Shown here one piece after another: positions 46,707 through 57,830 of a stretch of 64,000 nucleotides of DNA. The notes beneath the pieces are model-generated. The model saw only the letters and a list, made by a program, of their open reading frames with translations, was not told the DNA's origin and searched no databases. Source of the DNA: Acinetobacter pollinis (lineage in GTDB: Bacteria > Pseudomonadota > Gammaproteobacteria > Pseudomonadales > Moraxellaceae); NCBI RefSeq assembly GCF_015627175.1, contig NZ_VTDQ01000003.1, positions 102,116-166,115 on the forward strand, read 5' to 3'. The position numbers and the translations under genes were made by a program. Every line of letters begins with the position of its first letter. Within the stretch, counting starts at the first letter, position 1.

Positions 46707-47342
46707 ATGCAAAGACCATCAAAAATTGTGTGTGTAGGAAGAAGTTATGCTGCACATGCAAAAGAACTGGGTAATGCAGTGCCAACGGTACCTGTACTTT
46801 TCATTAAACCGCCAAGTAGTCTTATTACTTTGGATGAAGGTATTGATTGGAATACAAGCTTAGGAAGTTGTCATCATGAGTGTGAACTGACTTTGAGGAT
46901 AGATAAAAAACTTTCGAAAGAAACCGATCCTCAAGTCGCTTTAGAAGCGATTGGTGCAGTCACATTGGGTTTAGACTTGACGTTGAGAAATTTACAAGCA
47001 GATTTGAAAGGAAAAGGCCAACCATGGGAACGTGCCAAGGCTTTTGATGGATCTTGTGTATTGGGTAACTGGGTTGATATCCAAGAAGTTCCTGAATGGG
47101 ACCAGATTTCTTATCGTTTATATGTGAATGATCAAATACGTCAACAAGGGCAGACTGGTTTACTTCTTTTTCCTATTGCAGAAATGTTATGCGACATGAG
47201 TCAAGCATTTACACTTGAGGAAGGTGATGTTGTGATGACAGGAACTCCTGAGGGCGTTGCAGCTTTAAATTCGGGTGATCAATTGAAAATGGTACTCGAA
47301 GGAAAGCATCAAGACTTTATATGGCATACACATGTCAAATAG
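46707..47342 (+). CDS. Fumarylacetoacetate hydrolase-family protein
   Basis: 211 residues, MQRPSKIVCVGRSYAAHAKE. Metal-site residues in HHECELTLRI (Glu pair) and the loop LDLTLRNLQADLKGKGQPWE are those of FAH-fold hydrolases/decarboxylases such as YcgM. Ends with GDVVMTGTPEGVA. Likely cleaves a C-C bond in, or decarboxylates, a small oxo-acid; the substrate is not determined. Confidence 0.88.
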   Translation: MQRPSKIVCVGRSYAAHAKELGNAVPTVPVLFIKPPSSLITLDEGIDWNTSLGSCHHECELTLRIDKKLSKETDPQVALEAIGAVTLGLDLTLRNLQADLKGKGQPWERAKAFDGSCVLGNWVDIQEVPEWDQISYRLYVNDQIRQQGQTGLLLFPIAEMLCDMSQAFTLEEGDVVMTGTPEGVAALNSGDQLKMVLEGKHQDFIWHTHVK

Positions 47343-47350
47343 GGTTTTAA

Positions 47351-47378
47351 AAAAGACCGCTTTAGCGGTCTTTTTTTT
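47351..47378. terminator. Bidirectional terminator between FAH and BrkB genes
   Basis: Stem AAAAGACCGCT (47351-47361) / AGCGGTCTTTT (47364-47374), T-runs on both strands. Confidence 0.88.
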
Positions 47379-48624
47379 ATTTTCTCTCAAACAGTGATGC
47401 GAGTGGAATAGATAGTTTTGCTGATAGATATTCATCCGTATCAATCAGAATAGGGCTTAGACGTTTCATCCATTCATCATCAGGATGAATATTGCCAATA
47501 TCTTTTTTTAGAGGTAAATCGAAAGGAAGCTCAGTATAAAAATCCCAAAAATCAATATGATCGAGATTCCTTGCTAATACATATTCATCAGTGTCTGTTC
47601 TGCGAATGATTTGTTGTTTTTCTAAAATTTCAATATATGTAGGCCAGCGACCGACCTCTCCATGACCTAATATTTTGAGTCCTTCTTTTTCGGTAACTGT
47701 TTCACCAGTGAGTTGCTTTTTATAGAATAATTCTAATATGTCTAGCATCATTACCATAGGGTGGCGTTTTTGGGCTTTCCCTGTGCTAAACGACGTTAAT
47801 GCAAAACTGACTTCAACACCAAGTAGTACAATATTCCAAGAAAGAAAGATCCAAAGTAGGAAAATAGGAACAGCAGCAAAGGCACCGTAGACCAACTCAT
47901 AGCTGGTAAAGTTCGACATAATATAGCCGAAAAATGATTTTAGTAATTGGAAAATTGTTCCACTGAAAATTGCACCCGCAATTGCAGAACGTAAAGGAAC
48001 TTCTCTATTAGGAATTGTCCAATAAATGAAGAAAAATCCGAGGACGGTCAAAGCATAAGACAGTAAACCTAAAAAGTAAGTGCTGTCTATTTCATAGCCA
48101 GTAAAATTATTGTGAAGGACATTCAACGATGCAACAGCAGAAGAGAGTGCAAAGGCACTTCCCAAAAGAATTGGCCCTAATGAAATAATCGTCCAATAGC
48201 GCATAAAACCAATAATACCACTGCGCTTGTCTTTAATTCTCCAAATGCGGTTAAATACATCTTCAATGCTATTGAGCATCATGACAGAAGTGACAAATAG
48301 AAAGAGAATTCCTATCGCTGTTAAGTTACTCGATTTTTCGGTAAAAGAGTTAAGTGTTTGGTCAAAAGCAATGGAACTCTTAGGCAGAAAGTTACTATAA
48401 ATGAGTTCTTGAAGCTGTTGGCGTGCAGGTTCTAATGCCTTAATAGATGAAATAATTACTAAAAATACCGTCAGCATGGGTACAACTGCAAATAGCGTTG
48501 TATAGGTTAGAGATGCAGATTTATCTCTACAGCGGTCTGATTCGAAGCGCATGATGACAAAAAGCAGGAATTGAAACCATGTCTTATCATAAAAGGGTAG
48601 TTTTTTTAAATATTGCAGTAACAT
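47377..48624 (-). CDS. YihY/BrkB-family inner-membrane protein
   Basis: 415 residues. N-terminal two thirds have about six membrane segments (DKSASLTYTTLFAVVPMLTV, TSVMMLNSIEDVFNRIWRIK, GAIFSGTIFQLLKSFFGYIM, YGAFAAVPIFLLWIFLSWNI), the family signature. The soluble C-terminal third looks like a winged-helix region. Once named for a ribonuclease (RNase BN) by mistake; the function is not established. Confidence 0.88.
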   Translation of the reverse strand: MLLQYLKKLPFYDKTWFQFLLFVIMRFESDRCRDKSASLTYTTLFAVVPMLTVFLVIISSIKALEPARQQLQELIYSNFLPKSSIAFDQTLNSFTEKSSNLTAIGILFLFVTSVMMLNSIEDVFNRIWRIKDKRSGIIGFMRYWTIISLGPILLGSAFALSSAVASLNVLHNNFTGYEIDSTYFLGLLSYALTVLGFFFIYWTIPNREVPLRSAIAGAIFSGTIFQLLKSFFGYIMSNFTSYELVYGAFAAVPIFLLWIFLSWNIVLLGVEVSFALTSFSTGKAQKRHPMVMMLDILELFYKKQLTGETVTEKEGLKILGHGEVGRWPTYIEILEKQQIIRRTDTDEYVLARNLDHIDFWDFYTELPFDLPLKKDIGNIHPDDEWMKRLSPILIDTDEYLSAKLSIPLASLFERK

Positions 48625-48720
48625 AGATCTTTGCCTAGGTTTTTTTAATACGAATTGTTCCCTAGTTTATAGTCTTCAACAAAAATAGTAAAAAATACCG
48701 TATAGTTTATTTTTTAAAAA

Positions 48721-49332
48721 ATGAATGAAAAGACAATGCAACCTTATATTTTGGTGCTTTATTACAGTAAGTATGGCACGACAAAAGACATGGCTCATTT
48801 GATCGCAGATGGTATCGAGCGTACAGGGACGGCTACAAAAATTCGTACTGTACCCAATATATCTACTGTAGTGAATGTCGCAGAGCCGAGTGTTCCAGAT
48901 GAAGGAGATATCTATTGTACTTTAGAAGATCTAGAGGAATGCGCAGGGCTTGCCTTGGGCTCTCCAACCCGATTTGGAAATATGGCCAGTGAAATGAAGT
49001 GTTTTTGGGATCAAACGACCAGTCTATGGTTAAGTGGAGCACTTCATAATAAACCTGCATGCGTCTTTACAGCTTCAGGATCAATGCATGGAGGCCAAGA
49101 GAGTACATTGCTTAGTATGTATATACCATTACTTCATCATGGAATGATGATTCTTGGGTTGACCAATGCAACGCCTGCATTGTCAAATACGAAAACAGGT
49201 GGAACGCCATATGGCGCGACACATGTCAGCGGCACACGCCATGATCAACCTATTTCAGAAGATGAAAAACAATTATGTATTACGCAAGGTGAGCGACTCG
49301 CACAAGTTACGCTTAAATTGCAACGAGCATAA
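48721..49332 (+). CDS. wrbA: NAD(P)H:quinone oxidoreductase of the WrbA family
   Basis: 203 residues. Flavodoxin-like FMN protein that reduces quinones by two electrons. The phosphate loop YYSKYGTTKDMA, then GSPTRFGNMASEMKCFWDQT and ASGSMHGGQESTLLSMYIPL are WrbA signatures. A TATAGT element at 48702-48707 places the start of transcription only a few bases before the ATG, and no Shine-Dalgarno is seen; the in-frame ATG at 48736 is an alternative. Confidence 0.9.
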   Translation: MNEKTMQPYILVLYYSKYGTTKDMAHLIADGIERTGTATKIRTVPNISTVVNVAEPSVPDEGDIYCTLEDLEECAGLALGSPTRFGNMASEMKCFWDQTTSLWLSGALHNKPACVFTASGSMHGGQESTLLSMYIPLLHHGMMILGLTNATPALSNTKTGGTPYGATHVSGTRHDQPISEDEKQLCITQGERLAQVTLKLQRA

Positions 49333-49358
49333 AAAAGACCGCTTTGCGGTCTTTTAAA
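49333..49358. terminator. Bidirectional terminator between wrbA and xpt
   Basis: Stem AAAAGACCGC (49333-49342) / GCGGTCTTTT (49346-49355), loop TTT. On the minus strand it follows the xpt stop and a T-run follows it. Confidence 0.85.
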
Positions 49359-49359
49359 A

Positions 49360-50007
<648 letters not shown>

Positions 50008-50031
50008 TCAAAATTTAAAGAAGTGGCTATT

Positions 50032-50724
50032 TTATTGCCATTTATAGTTAATTAATGAGATTCCATAAGAATTGGAGCCATCATTGTGTGCAACTTTTAC
50101 TGGTAAATAGTCAAGTTCAGGTGCAAGCCAAAATAAGGTATTACGCTCTGGTTTGTTATGCTCAAGCTTAAACTTCATTGTTTTAAACGTACCATATTGT
50201 GTTTTTATGGTTTCTTCGCCTAGGTTAACAAATTTCCTCGCATCAATTCCTTTAGCATCTGTAATATAGTAAACAGGCTTTAAATGATTATTTTTTAGAT
50301 CTTCTCTGATCTGTATTTCTGCATTTAATTCATCTAGCGGATTATTTTCAAGTTTGAAACTACGTGATGTACCATCTTTATTTGTAGAAACTTTCTTTTC
50401 ACTCTGATTGAAGTTAATCGTTAATGCATCAGACATGCCAAGATATTTTGTAGCACGTGTAAAACTGTTTGAGGTCACATTTTGGTTATTGAAAGTGAAT
50501 TGACTAGTCTCATTTGCAGAGGCGAGAATACCTGCCTTTGCTGAAAATTTATAAACCCAGCGATTATTTTCTAAAGATTGTAATGATCTTGTTGCTGTAC
50601 TGATGTTGTGCCCATTATAAGAAAACTGATACGTTGCTTGAAATGGTGTAAGTGCAAAAGTGTGTATAGAGAGTAGAGCACTACCAATAAACAATGTGCT
50701 TTTGATCAGTTTTTGAAGGCGCAT
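50032..50724 (-). CDS. DUF3108-family exported protein
   Basis: 230 residues with a signal peptide (residues 1-24, FIGSALLSIHTFA). The body is beta-rich with FQATYQFSYNGHNISTATRS and FWLAPELDYLPVKVAHNDG, the pattern of DUF3108 periplasmic proteins. Function unknown; some relatives lie next to purine genes, and here the gene lies next to xpt, 39 bases upstream of its own start region. Confidence 0.8.
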   Translation of the reverse strand: MRLQKLIKSTLFIGSALLSIHTFALTPFQATYQFSYNGHNISTATRSLQSLENNRWVYKFSAKAGILASANETSQFTFNNQNVTSNSFTRATKYLGMSDALTINFNQSEKKVSTNKDGTSRSFKLENNPLDELNAEIQIREDLKNNHLKPVYYITDAKGIDARKFVNLGEETIKTQYGTFKTMKFKLEHNKPERNTLFWLAPELDYLPVKVAHNDGSNSYGISLINYKWQ

Positions 50725-50818
50725 GATAATCTCATTCCTTTTTCAGCAGACGTTAAAAATCAATTTTATATATTAATACGTGGATAGAGCCGTTTTGTGC
50801 AGAATATGTATGTTCTGT

Positions 50819-51451
50819 TTAGTTCATTGGTTCTTCTTTTGCCATGTTTTTCATACGCATAATTGCTTCTAAGTTCACTTTCCCCATGACCACAAGTTCA
50901 GTTTCTTTAAGTTTTGCATGATTAATGTTTACTTTACTCAGTGTCTCAATAACTGAGCGGTTTTTTCCTAGCCACTTATTTAAGTCTAAATGCAATAATC
51001 CATCTTTAACCTCTAGCACATTAAAGTGTTGTAATATTTTCCCTAAAGGATCTTTTTTTAATACTTTTTGGTAAAAGAAAAGCGCCGTATGAATGGCCCA
51101 TTTTTGTAGTTTATTTTTAAATTTCGCACTGACAATTTGAGTATTACTAATTTGTTCAAAGACAATTAATTGGACTGTATTGTTTAACTCCATTTTAAGC
51201 AATTTTAAGTCGACAGAAAGGGTGGTATGTAAACCCTGTACATCAATCGTTGCATAGAGGCGTAGCCAATCATCATGTACGTCGGCATGCAGGTCTTTAA
51301 GTAAGCCAACATTATCTGTTACGAAGCGTTTGAGTGTGGCATTTAGGAATACTTGAGATAATGCAAACTCTCGCTCCTCCTCAATAAACCCTCCAGCCTT
51401 TTGATATACTGTTTGTATATAGTTAGAGATATGAGTAATAAGCGTTTGCAT
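50819..51451 (-). CDS. Unknown conserved protein
   Basis: 210 residues, start at 51451 (GGAA 9 bases ahead). No signal peptide. Mixed alpha/beta with LTTLSVDLKLLKMEL-like strands (LHTTLSVDLKLLKMELNN), an amphipathic basic helix (KFKNKLQKWAIHTALFFYQK) and a short acidic-Met end. I recognise no family. It is on the minus strand between the DUF3108 gene and the divergent TonB-like gene. Confidence 0.7.
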   Translation of the reverse strand: MQTLITHISNYIQTVYQKAGGFIEEEREFALSQVFLNATLKRFVTDNVGLLKDLHADVHDDWLRLYATIDVQGLHTTLSVDLKLLKMELNNTVQLIVFEQISNTQIVSAKFKNKLQKWAIHTALFFYQKVLKKDPLGKILQHFNVLEVKDGLLHLDLNKWLGKNRSVIETLSKVNINHAKLKETELVVMGKVNLEAIMRMKNMAKEEPMN

Positions 51452-51654
51452 AGTAAAATGTTCCAAAATATGGGTAACAATATAAATAAATTAGATCAAA
51501 AAATAATTTTTTTCGCTAGAGATTAAATATACACTTTCTAATCAAAATGATGTAACGTCGCACAAATACATATTTTTTTCGCATTGTGTCAATACTTTGC
51601 TATAGTTTGTACTTTTAACCTTTTTCACTTTTTAAAGATATAGAATAACGGCAT

Positions 51655-52521
51655 ATGGGGCAATACATTAGATATATTTCTTTAGGGAAAGATAAAGTTT
51701 TAGCATTCTCCGCTGTTGCTGCTATATTGCTACACATAGGATTGTTGCTCATTTCATTTAGAATGCCAGAATATCATAATAATATTTCACAGGATATTAC
51801 GGTTGTTTTGAACCCCACACATCAAAAGTTAACAGAATCTGATTTCTTGGCCGAAAATAGTCAAGAGGGAAGTGGACAACTTAAAGAGAAAAAAAAGATT
51901 TCAAGTATTGTCCCACCTATAGAAGATACACAAAGTGCAGGACAAGCTCAGGTGAGCAAAGATAATTTTTTACAACAAGAGTCGGTAAGTGAAACTCAAG
52001 AGCGGATGCTTGTAACAACTTTAAGTTGGAGAAAACAAGTTGAAAGTCGTGAGCAAATGACAGCAAGAGACCATTTTGAAAGTCGTCAAGCTGAAAAAGA
52101 AACCATGATTAAGAGTCTAGAGGCACAGTATCTACAAGAACAACAAGAATATGCAAAGTTAAAACATACGAAGACTGTAGATTCTATTGAAGCGAAGCAA
52201 GATATTACTGCAAAATATTTAGAACAATTCAGAGAAAAAGTAGAGCTTTTTGGTAATCGTGACTATCCCCAAGCAGCAAAGCAAAGAGGGCTATCTGGCG
52301 ATGTTCGATTAATGGTGGTTTTAGAACCTGATGGACAGGTAAAGGCAATTCACTTATTAGAAAGTTCCGGCTTTAAAGTACTTGATGAGGCTGCAAAAAA
52401 ATCGGTACGCCGTGGCGCACCATTTGGAAAGTTCTATTCAAAAATGAATATGCTTTCAGAATTAAGAATTATAAGAACATGGCGTTTTCATACAGGAGAA
52501 ACTGAGGTTAAAGCTCAGTAG
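51655..52521 (+). CDS. TonB-like energy transducer with coiled-coil linker
   Basis: 288 residues. One N-terminal membrane anchor (VLAFSAVAAILLHIGLLLISF, residues 15-35), a charged region, a long coiled coil (about 110-200) where TonB has its Pro-rich spacer, and a TonB C-terminal domain (DYPQAAKQRGLSGDVRLMVV, VKAIHLLESSGFKVLDEAA). Would link ExbBD energy to an outer-membrane receptor, or act in the envelope in another way. No exbB/exbD genes lie nearby. It ends 4 bases before the convergent ybeY stop. Confidence 0.82.
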   Translation: MGQYIRYISLGKDKVLAFSAVAAILLHIGLLLISFRMPEYHNNISQDITVVLNPTHQKLTESDFLAENSQEGSGQLKEKKKISSIVPPIEDTQSAGQAQVSKDNFLQQESVSETQERMLVTTLSWRKQVESREQMTARDHFESRQAEKETMIKSLEAQYLQEQQEYAKLKHTKTVDSIEAKQDITAKYLEQFREKVELFGNRDYPQAAKQRGLSGDVRLMVVLEPDGQVKAIHLLESSGFKVLDEAAKKSVRRGAPFGKFYSKMNMLSELRIIRTWRFHTGETEVKAQ

Positions 52522-52525
52522 GTTA

Positions 52526-53005
52526 TTACTCACTAAGATAAGGGTTTGTTAAACCAAGCTTAGCAAGAATCTCTATTTCAAGCGCTTCCATTTCTTCTGC
52601 ATCTTCAGTACTCGTTTCATGGTCATAGCCAATTAGGTGTAATGTACCGTGTACAAGCATGTGTGTGAAATGCTCAATTGGTGTTTTAACTTGTTCATTG
52701 GCCTCTTGTAAAACAACAGGAATACAAATGACCAGATCGCCTAGAGGGAGGCAGTCAATGACATTTAATACATCTTCTGGTAAGTCACTTGGAAATGACA
52801 AGACATTGGTGGGTTTATCTTTTTGGCGGTACTGAAAATTGAGTTGATGGCTTTCATCGATACCCACACATGCAATTCCAATTTCACAATCTTGTGCAAG
52901 TTGAATATGACGTAGTGTCGTTTCAATAACTTTTTTGATATAAGCGCGTTTTAGCACCAATTCAGGTGCTAAAACATCTTGTTGTAGTGAAATACTAATT
53001 TTCAA
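52526..53005 (-). CDS. ybeY: Endoribonuclease YbeY
   Basis: 159 residues. The zinc site [16 protein letters not shown] (three His) is present; YbeY matures 16S rRNA 3' ends and takes part in ribosome quality control. Follows phoH by 9 bases with AAGGA ahead of the ATG; same operon as in E. coli (miaB-ybeZ-ybeY), but no corC or lnt follows. Confidence 0.96.
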   Translation of the reverse strand: MKISISLQQDVLAPELVLKRAYIKKVIETTLRHIQLAQDCEIGIACVGIDESHQLNFQYRQKDKPTNVLSFPSDLPEDVLNVIDCLPLGDLVICIPVVLQEANEQVKTPIEHFTHMLVHGTLHLIGYDHETSTEDAEEMEALEIEILAKLGLTNPYLSE

Positions 53006-53014
53006 AACAAATCC

Positions 53015-54082
53015 TTAACTAGATTGATGTTGCTGATCTGCAGCAGAGTCGTTTTCAGCAATAAGCGCTTCTTGTTTCGCTTTGCGTTCAGCACGTTCTT
53101 GTGCATTGAGACGTTGCTGTGCATCATCCCAACCATCATAGGCTTCAACAATTTTTTGTACCAGTTGATGTCGGACAACATCGCGTGAGTGAAAGTGAGT
53201 AATATGAATTTCTGTTACATTTTCAAGAACACGAAGCGCATGTGCAAGGCCAGATTGTTGGCCACGCGGTAAGTCTACCTGCGTGATATCACCTGTAATT
53301 ACGGCACGTGAACCAAACCCTAAACGTGTGAGGAACATTTTCATTTGTTCAGGCGTCGTATTTTGCGCTTCATCTAATATAACGAATGAATGATTGAGTG
53401 TTCGTCCACGCATATACGCAAGAGGTGCGACTTCAATCACTTGACGTTCAATAAGTTTGGCAACTTTTTCAAAGCCAAGCATTTCGTATAAAGCATCGTA
53501 TAATGGGCGTAAGTAAGGATCGATCTTTTGGGTTAAATCACCTGGAAGAAATCCTAACTTTTCACCCGCTTCTACAGCAGGACGAACCAATAAAATTCTT
53601 TGAATTTCATTGCGTTCAAGCATATCTACAGCGGCTGCAACAGCAAGATAAGTTTTCCCTGTTCCAGCCGGCCCTACACCAAAAGAAATATCGCTTTGCA
53701 ATATACGTTGTACATAACGTTTTTGGTTCGAACCTCTTGGATTAATACGCCCTTTACGGGTTTGTAGCCAAACATCATCTAGACCCGTGTGTTCTTGGTT
53801 TGTACTCCGATCTGTTTGACTACCTTGAATCATTAAATGTAGCGCATCTGCACTGACTTGTGCAGATGTGGCTTCTTCATACAACTTTTTCAAAAGTGAT
53901 TCAGTTCTTTCAACTGCATCAAGTTCACCATCAATATAAAAAACATCGCCTCGATGATTAATTTTTACATCTAAGCGCTGTTCAATTTGTTTTAAATGTC
54001 CATTATAAGCGCCAAGCATATTTTTAGTATGCTCCATTGAAATACCAGGAAAAGCTACTGTACGTCGAATAGATGCAGTCAA
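53015..54082 (-). CDS. ybeZ: PhoH-like ATPase (YbeZ)
   Basis: 355 residues. Walker A GPAGTGKTYLA and Walker B-like FVILDEAQNTTPEQMK belong to the PhoH family; the partner YbeY is next door. The N-terminal KH-like part and a charged C-terminal tail (about 320-355) are seen. Probably acts in RNA metabolism. Confidence 0.95.
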   Translation of the reverse strand: MTASIRRTVAFPGISMEHTKNMLGAYNGHLKQIEQRLDVKINHRGDVFYIDGELDAVERTESLLKKLYEEATSAQVSADALHLMIQGSQTDRSTNQEHTGLDDVWLQTRKGRINPRGSNQKRYVQRILQSDISFGVGPAGTGKTYLAVAAAVDMLERNEIQRILLVRPAVEAGEKLGFLPGDLTQKIDPYLRPLYDALYEMLGFEKVAKLIERQVIEVAPLAYMRGRTLNHSFVILDEAQNTTPEQMKMFLTRLGFGSRAVITGDITQVDLPRGQQSGLAHALRVLENVTEIHITHFHSRDVVRHQLVQKIVEAYDGWDDAQQRLNAQERAERKAKQEALIAENDSAADQQHQSS

Positions 54083-54122
54083 GAGAGTTCCTTTTTTTTG
54101 GTTGTTTGATTATTCCTCTACA

Positions 54123-55577
54123 TTACGCTACGTCAGGTTCAAGATTCAAGAGTTCACCGTAAACTAAATTTAATGTTTTAATTTCAGTAATCTTTACCTC
54201 TGCAAATTTCCCAATCCAAGAAGTATCTCCAGCTAAAGTAACTAAGCGAGTATTGTCCGCCGTTCCAATCAGCATATTTGGATCTTTATCTGAAACTTTC
54301 TCGATTAAAACACGTTGAACCGTATTTTTCATGGCATCCGTTTTGTCGATACTTGAGCGCTTAATGACTTGCTGCACTTGGCTAAGACGTTCTTTCTTTA
54401 CATTTTCAGGAATGGTATCTTCAAGTTCAGCGGCAGGTGTTCCTGGGCGTTTTGAATAGATAAAACTATATGAATGATCAAAGTCTAAATCTTTAATAAA
54501 CTGTAATGTTTCTGCAAAATTTTCATCAGTTTCACCGGGGAAGCCAATAATAAAATCACTTGAAAGATGCATATCAGGACGAATTTGACGTAATTTTTCC
54601 ATTTTTTTGATGTATACATCAATGGTGTGATTACGTTTCATGGCTTGCAATACATCATTTGAACCACTTTGCACAGGTAGATGTAAATGAGAAACCATCT
54701 GTGGTAGATCTCTGTAACATTCTATGAGTGCTTCCGAAAACTCAAGCGGGTGAGAAGTGGTGTAACGGATACGACCAATTCCTGGAATTTCAGCCACTAA
54801 ACGAAGTAGTTCTGCAAATGTACATACATTTCCATCGAATGTTTCACCACGGTAACCATTGACGTTTTGACCTAGTAATGAAACTTCACGCACTCCTCTT
54901 TCTGCAAGACTAGAGATTTCTTCAAGTACATCATCGAGTGGGCGAGATACTTCTTCACCACGTGTATATGGTACGACACAGAAAGAACAATATTTCGAAC
55001 AACCTTCCATGATTGAAACGAAGGCTTTGTGTCCCTCTACGCGTGGCTCAGGTAAAAAGTCAAATTTCTCAATATCTGGAAATGAGATATCTACCAGTTT
55101 AATTTTTTCTTTTTTGGGTTTTTGTACTTGGCCTTCATGTTGGTCAAGTAATTGTGGCAAACGGTGTAAGGTTTGAGGCCCAAATACCATGTCTACATAC
55201 GGCGCACGTTTTTGAATATTGTCGCCTTCTTGCGATGCAACACAGCCACCGACACCAATAATTAAATCTGGATTTTGTTGTTTCAACTTGCGCCATCTGC
55301 CAAGTTCACTAAATACTTTTTCTTGGGCCTTTTCACGAATAGAGCATGTATTCATGAGTAAGATGTCTGCTTCTTTCGGATTCTGTGTAAGTACATATCC
55401 GTGTGAATCACCTAAGAGGTCTGCCATACGATGACTGTCATACTCATTCATCTGACACCCTTGAGTTTCGATATACAGTTTCTTAATCGAAGACATCTCT
55501 GGAGTGTGTAAAGGCTGGTGAACAGTGTTTTCTGAGGCAGCTTCGTCACGCGAAGGAGTGAAAGTTTGAACCGTCAT
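54123..55577 (-). CDS. miaB: tRNA-2-methylthio-N6-isopentenyladenosine synthase MiaB
   Basis: 484 residues. Radical SAM methylthiotransferase acting on A37 of tRNAs. N-terminal cluster cysteines in [19 protein letters not shown] and GGCVASQEG; radical SAM motif [12 protein letters not shown] domain at the C-terminus. An N-terminal extension of about 30 residues precedes the first domain. AGGAG lies upstream of the ATG. First gene of miaB-ybeZ-ybeY. Confidence 0.97.
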   Translation of the reverse strand: MTVQTFTPSRDEAASENTVHQPLHTPEMSSIKKLYIETQGCQMNEYDSHRMADLLGDSHGYVLTQNPKEADILLMNTCSIREKAQEKVFSELGRWRKLKQQNPDLIIGVGGCVASQEGDNIQKRAPYVDMVFGPQTLHRLPQLLDQHEGQVQKPKKEKIKLVDISFPDIEKFDFLPEPRVEGHKAFVSIMEGCSKYCSFCVVPYTRGEEVSRPLDDVLEEISSLAERGVREVSLLGQNVNGYRGETFDGNVCTFAELLRLVAEIPGIGRIRYTTSHPLEFSEALIECYRDLPQMVSHLHLPVQSGSNDVLQAMKRNHTIDVYIKKMEKLRQIRPDMHLSSDFIIGFPGETDENFAETLQFIKDLDFDHSYSFIYSKRPGTPAAELEDTIPENVKKERLSQVQQVIKRSSIDKTDAMKNTVQRVLIEKVSDKDPNMLIGTADNTRLVTLAGDTSWIGKFAEVKITEIKTLNLVYGELLNLEPDVA

Positions 55578-55827
55578 GTAGGCTCCTGATACAAAAGGTT
55601 AAGCATGAAAGCTAAATTTGGCTTCACACAACAGTAAAAAAGTGGAGCGTTATTTTACCATTTTTCTAAGCAAACAAGTAGTCAATGCCTGTGATTGTTG
55701 GATCGTATGAAAAATGGTAAATAATTACACAACATAACAAGAATAAGAGAAGTGTTCACATTAAACTAAGATTAAAAAGTTTAGCATTGAGTGGTGTGTT
55801 TTTTATGTGCAATTTATGGGTGGGTGT

Positions 55828-57780
55828 GTGAGTCAGAAAAAAAATAAATGCTATCTTGGTATCGCTTTATTTCATTTGTCCTTAGGTTGTACAACGTCTA
55901 TGGCGTATGCATCAAATGAACAGTTTAATGATGCACTTTCTGCAGCGAATGCTGGCAACGTGGCTCAGCTAGACCAATATACACTTGCCATGCAAAATGA
56001 TGTATTAGGATACTATCCAGAGTATTTTAAGTTAAATACTAATTTAGCGATGCAACCATCATCAAGTATTGTTCAGTTTGCACAAAAATATCCAAATTCT
56101 GCAATGGCAGAGAAGTTAGCTGCCGATTATGTTGAGGAAAAGGTAAAGCAAGCTAATTATTTAGATGCTCAACCTGTTTTACCATATGTTACTAATGCAG
56201 ATACAGCAGAAGATTGCGCGATTGCCCAAGTACGTGCAAAGTCGGGTGATTCTTTGGTGTTTGCTGAGTATAAAGATTTATGGCTAAGTACAAACAGTAA
56301 TATGCCTGATGCATGTATGGGACTTAATCGTATGATGTCATCAAGCCCATTGATGACAACAGAAGATAAGCAACAACGATTATGGACTCAGCTTAGAGCT
56401 GGACAAATTGGGTTAGCTGCTTCAACTGCTCAGTCTTTAGGTCTAAATATTTCTATCGCACAATTAACACAAATTCAGACCAATCCTTTGGGGTACTTAT
56501 GGTCTGCACCCAAAGCAAATGATACAGATTATGCATATTTAATTTTTGCACTTGGTCGACTTGCAGAAAGTGATTTAACAGCAGGTTTAACGGCTGCTAA
56601 CCGTGCGGCGGAGGGGGTTCCTCCTGCTGTCCAGAAATATTTATATCGAACTGTAGCGTATATAGGCGGTACAACAGTTTTAAAAAATAATTTCAATCGT
56701 ATTGTTTTAAACTATTTTGATGCAAGTTATGGTATTCCATTTAGCCAAGAAGAAGCAGAAATTTATGCACGTCAGGCCATTCGTTTTGGAGCATGGGATA
56801 GTTTAATTCGGGCTATTTCTGTAATGGGTGTGACCCAACAACAAGAAAGTCGCTGGCAGTATTGGTTGGCAAGAGCAGATGAGCAACAGGCCGATTCGAG
56901 CTATAAAAAACAGGCTACTACAATTTACGATAGTCTGGCTGAAAGTGGAGACGATTATTATAATTTATTGGCTCAAGAAAGAATTGGACAAAAATATAAT
57001 CGTGTAGATAATGCTCAACCCTTAGCGGATGATTTACAGCGCGTGAACCAAGATGTGAATTTTAGCCGTGCTTTTGCTTTACGTAATATTGGTGCGCCTG
57101 CAATTTACGCAAATCGCGAGTGGAATTGGGCAGTCAGGCAAGCTTATTTGAGAAAAGACGATGGCTTACTACTTGCGGCAGCACAAAGAGCCTCAAATAT
57201 TGCTTGGTATGATCGTGCAATTTATGCAGCAGAAAGAACAACCAACAAGCATAACTACACCTTAAGATATTTAACGCCTCATCAGAGCGCCGTTGTATTA
57301 CACAGTGGAAACGTTGGCTTAGATCCTGCATGGGCATATGGTCTTATGCGCCAAGAAAGTCGATTTGTAACAAATGCACGTTCAAATGTGGGCGCCGGTG
57401 GTTTGATGCAGATTATGCCAAATACTGCCAAATTGGTTGCGAGACAAATGGGTGAAACTTATAATCCTGCAGCACTGAGTGATATGAATACCAATGTTCG
57501 TTATGGCACATACTATTTGTCCATGATACAAGGGCAACTCAACGGAAATGCAGTGCTTGCAACAGCAGGGTATAATGCTGGGCCGAATCGTGCATTACGT
57601 TGGCAACCTACCGATCAGCCTCTCCCAGCAGATCAGTACATAGAAAGTATTCCATTTGATGAAACACGTAACTACGTGAAGAATGTAATGACAAATACAA
57701 TTCATTATGGTGCTATATTGGGACAGGGACAGCAATACATGAGTAAATGGATGAAAATAATTCCATTACGTGGTCAATAG
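55828..57780 (+). CDS. slt: Soluble lytic murein transglycosylase (Slt family)
   Basis: 650 residues from GTG 55828 (MSQKKNKCYLGIALFHLSLG), preceded by GGGTGGGT; in-frame starts at 55807 and 55816 lack a ribosome-binding sequence. Signal peptide about residues 1-29. A long helical-solenoid region is followed by the lysozyme-like domain with catalytic Glu in YGLMRQESRF, then VGAGGLMQIMPNTAKLVA and the NAGPNRALRW loop. Cuts peptidoglycan to leave 1,6-anhydro ends. Confidence 0.9.
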   Translation: MSQKKNKCYLGIALFHLSLGCTTSMAYASNEQFNDALSAANAGNVAQLDQYTLAMQNDVLGYYPEYFKLNTNLAMQPSSSIVQFAQKYPNSAMAEKLAADYVEEKVKQANYLDAQPVLPYVTNADTAEDCAIAQVRAKSGDSLVFAEYKDLWLSTNSNMPDACMGLNRMMSSSPLMTTEDKQQRLWTQLRAGQIGLAASTAQSLGLNISIAQLTQIQTNPLGYLWSAPKANDTDYAYLIFALGRLAESDLTAGLTAANRAAEGVPPAVQKYLYRTVAYIGGTTVLKNNFNRIVLNYFDASYGIPFSQEEAEIYARQAIRFGAWDSLIRAISVMGVTQQQESRWQYWLARADEQQADSSYKKQATTIYDSLAESGDDYYNLLAQERIGQKYNRVDNAQPLADDLQRVNQDVNFSRAFALRNIGAPAIYANREWNWAVRQAYLRKDDGLLLAAAQRASNIAWYDRAIYAAERTTNKHNYTLRYLTPHQSAVVLHSGNVGLDPAWAYGLMRQESRFVTNARSNVGAGGLMQIMPNTAKLVARQMGETYNPAALSDMNTNVRYGTYYLSMIQGQLNGNAVLATAGYNAGPNRALRWQPTDQPLPADQYIESIPFDETRNYVKNVMTNTIHYGAILGQGQQYMSKWMKIIPLRGQ

Positions 57781-57830
57781 AAAGAAATATACAATGGTCA
57801 GTAGGGTTATAAAATTGATTGGTAGAGTCT

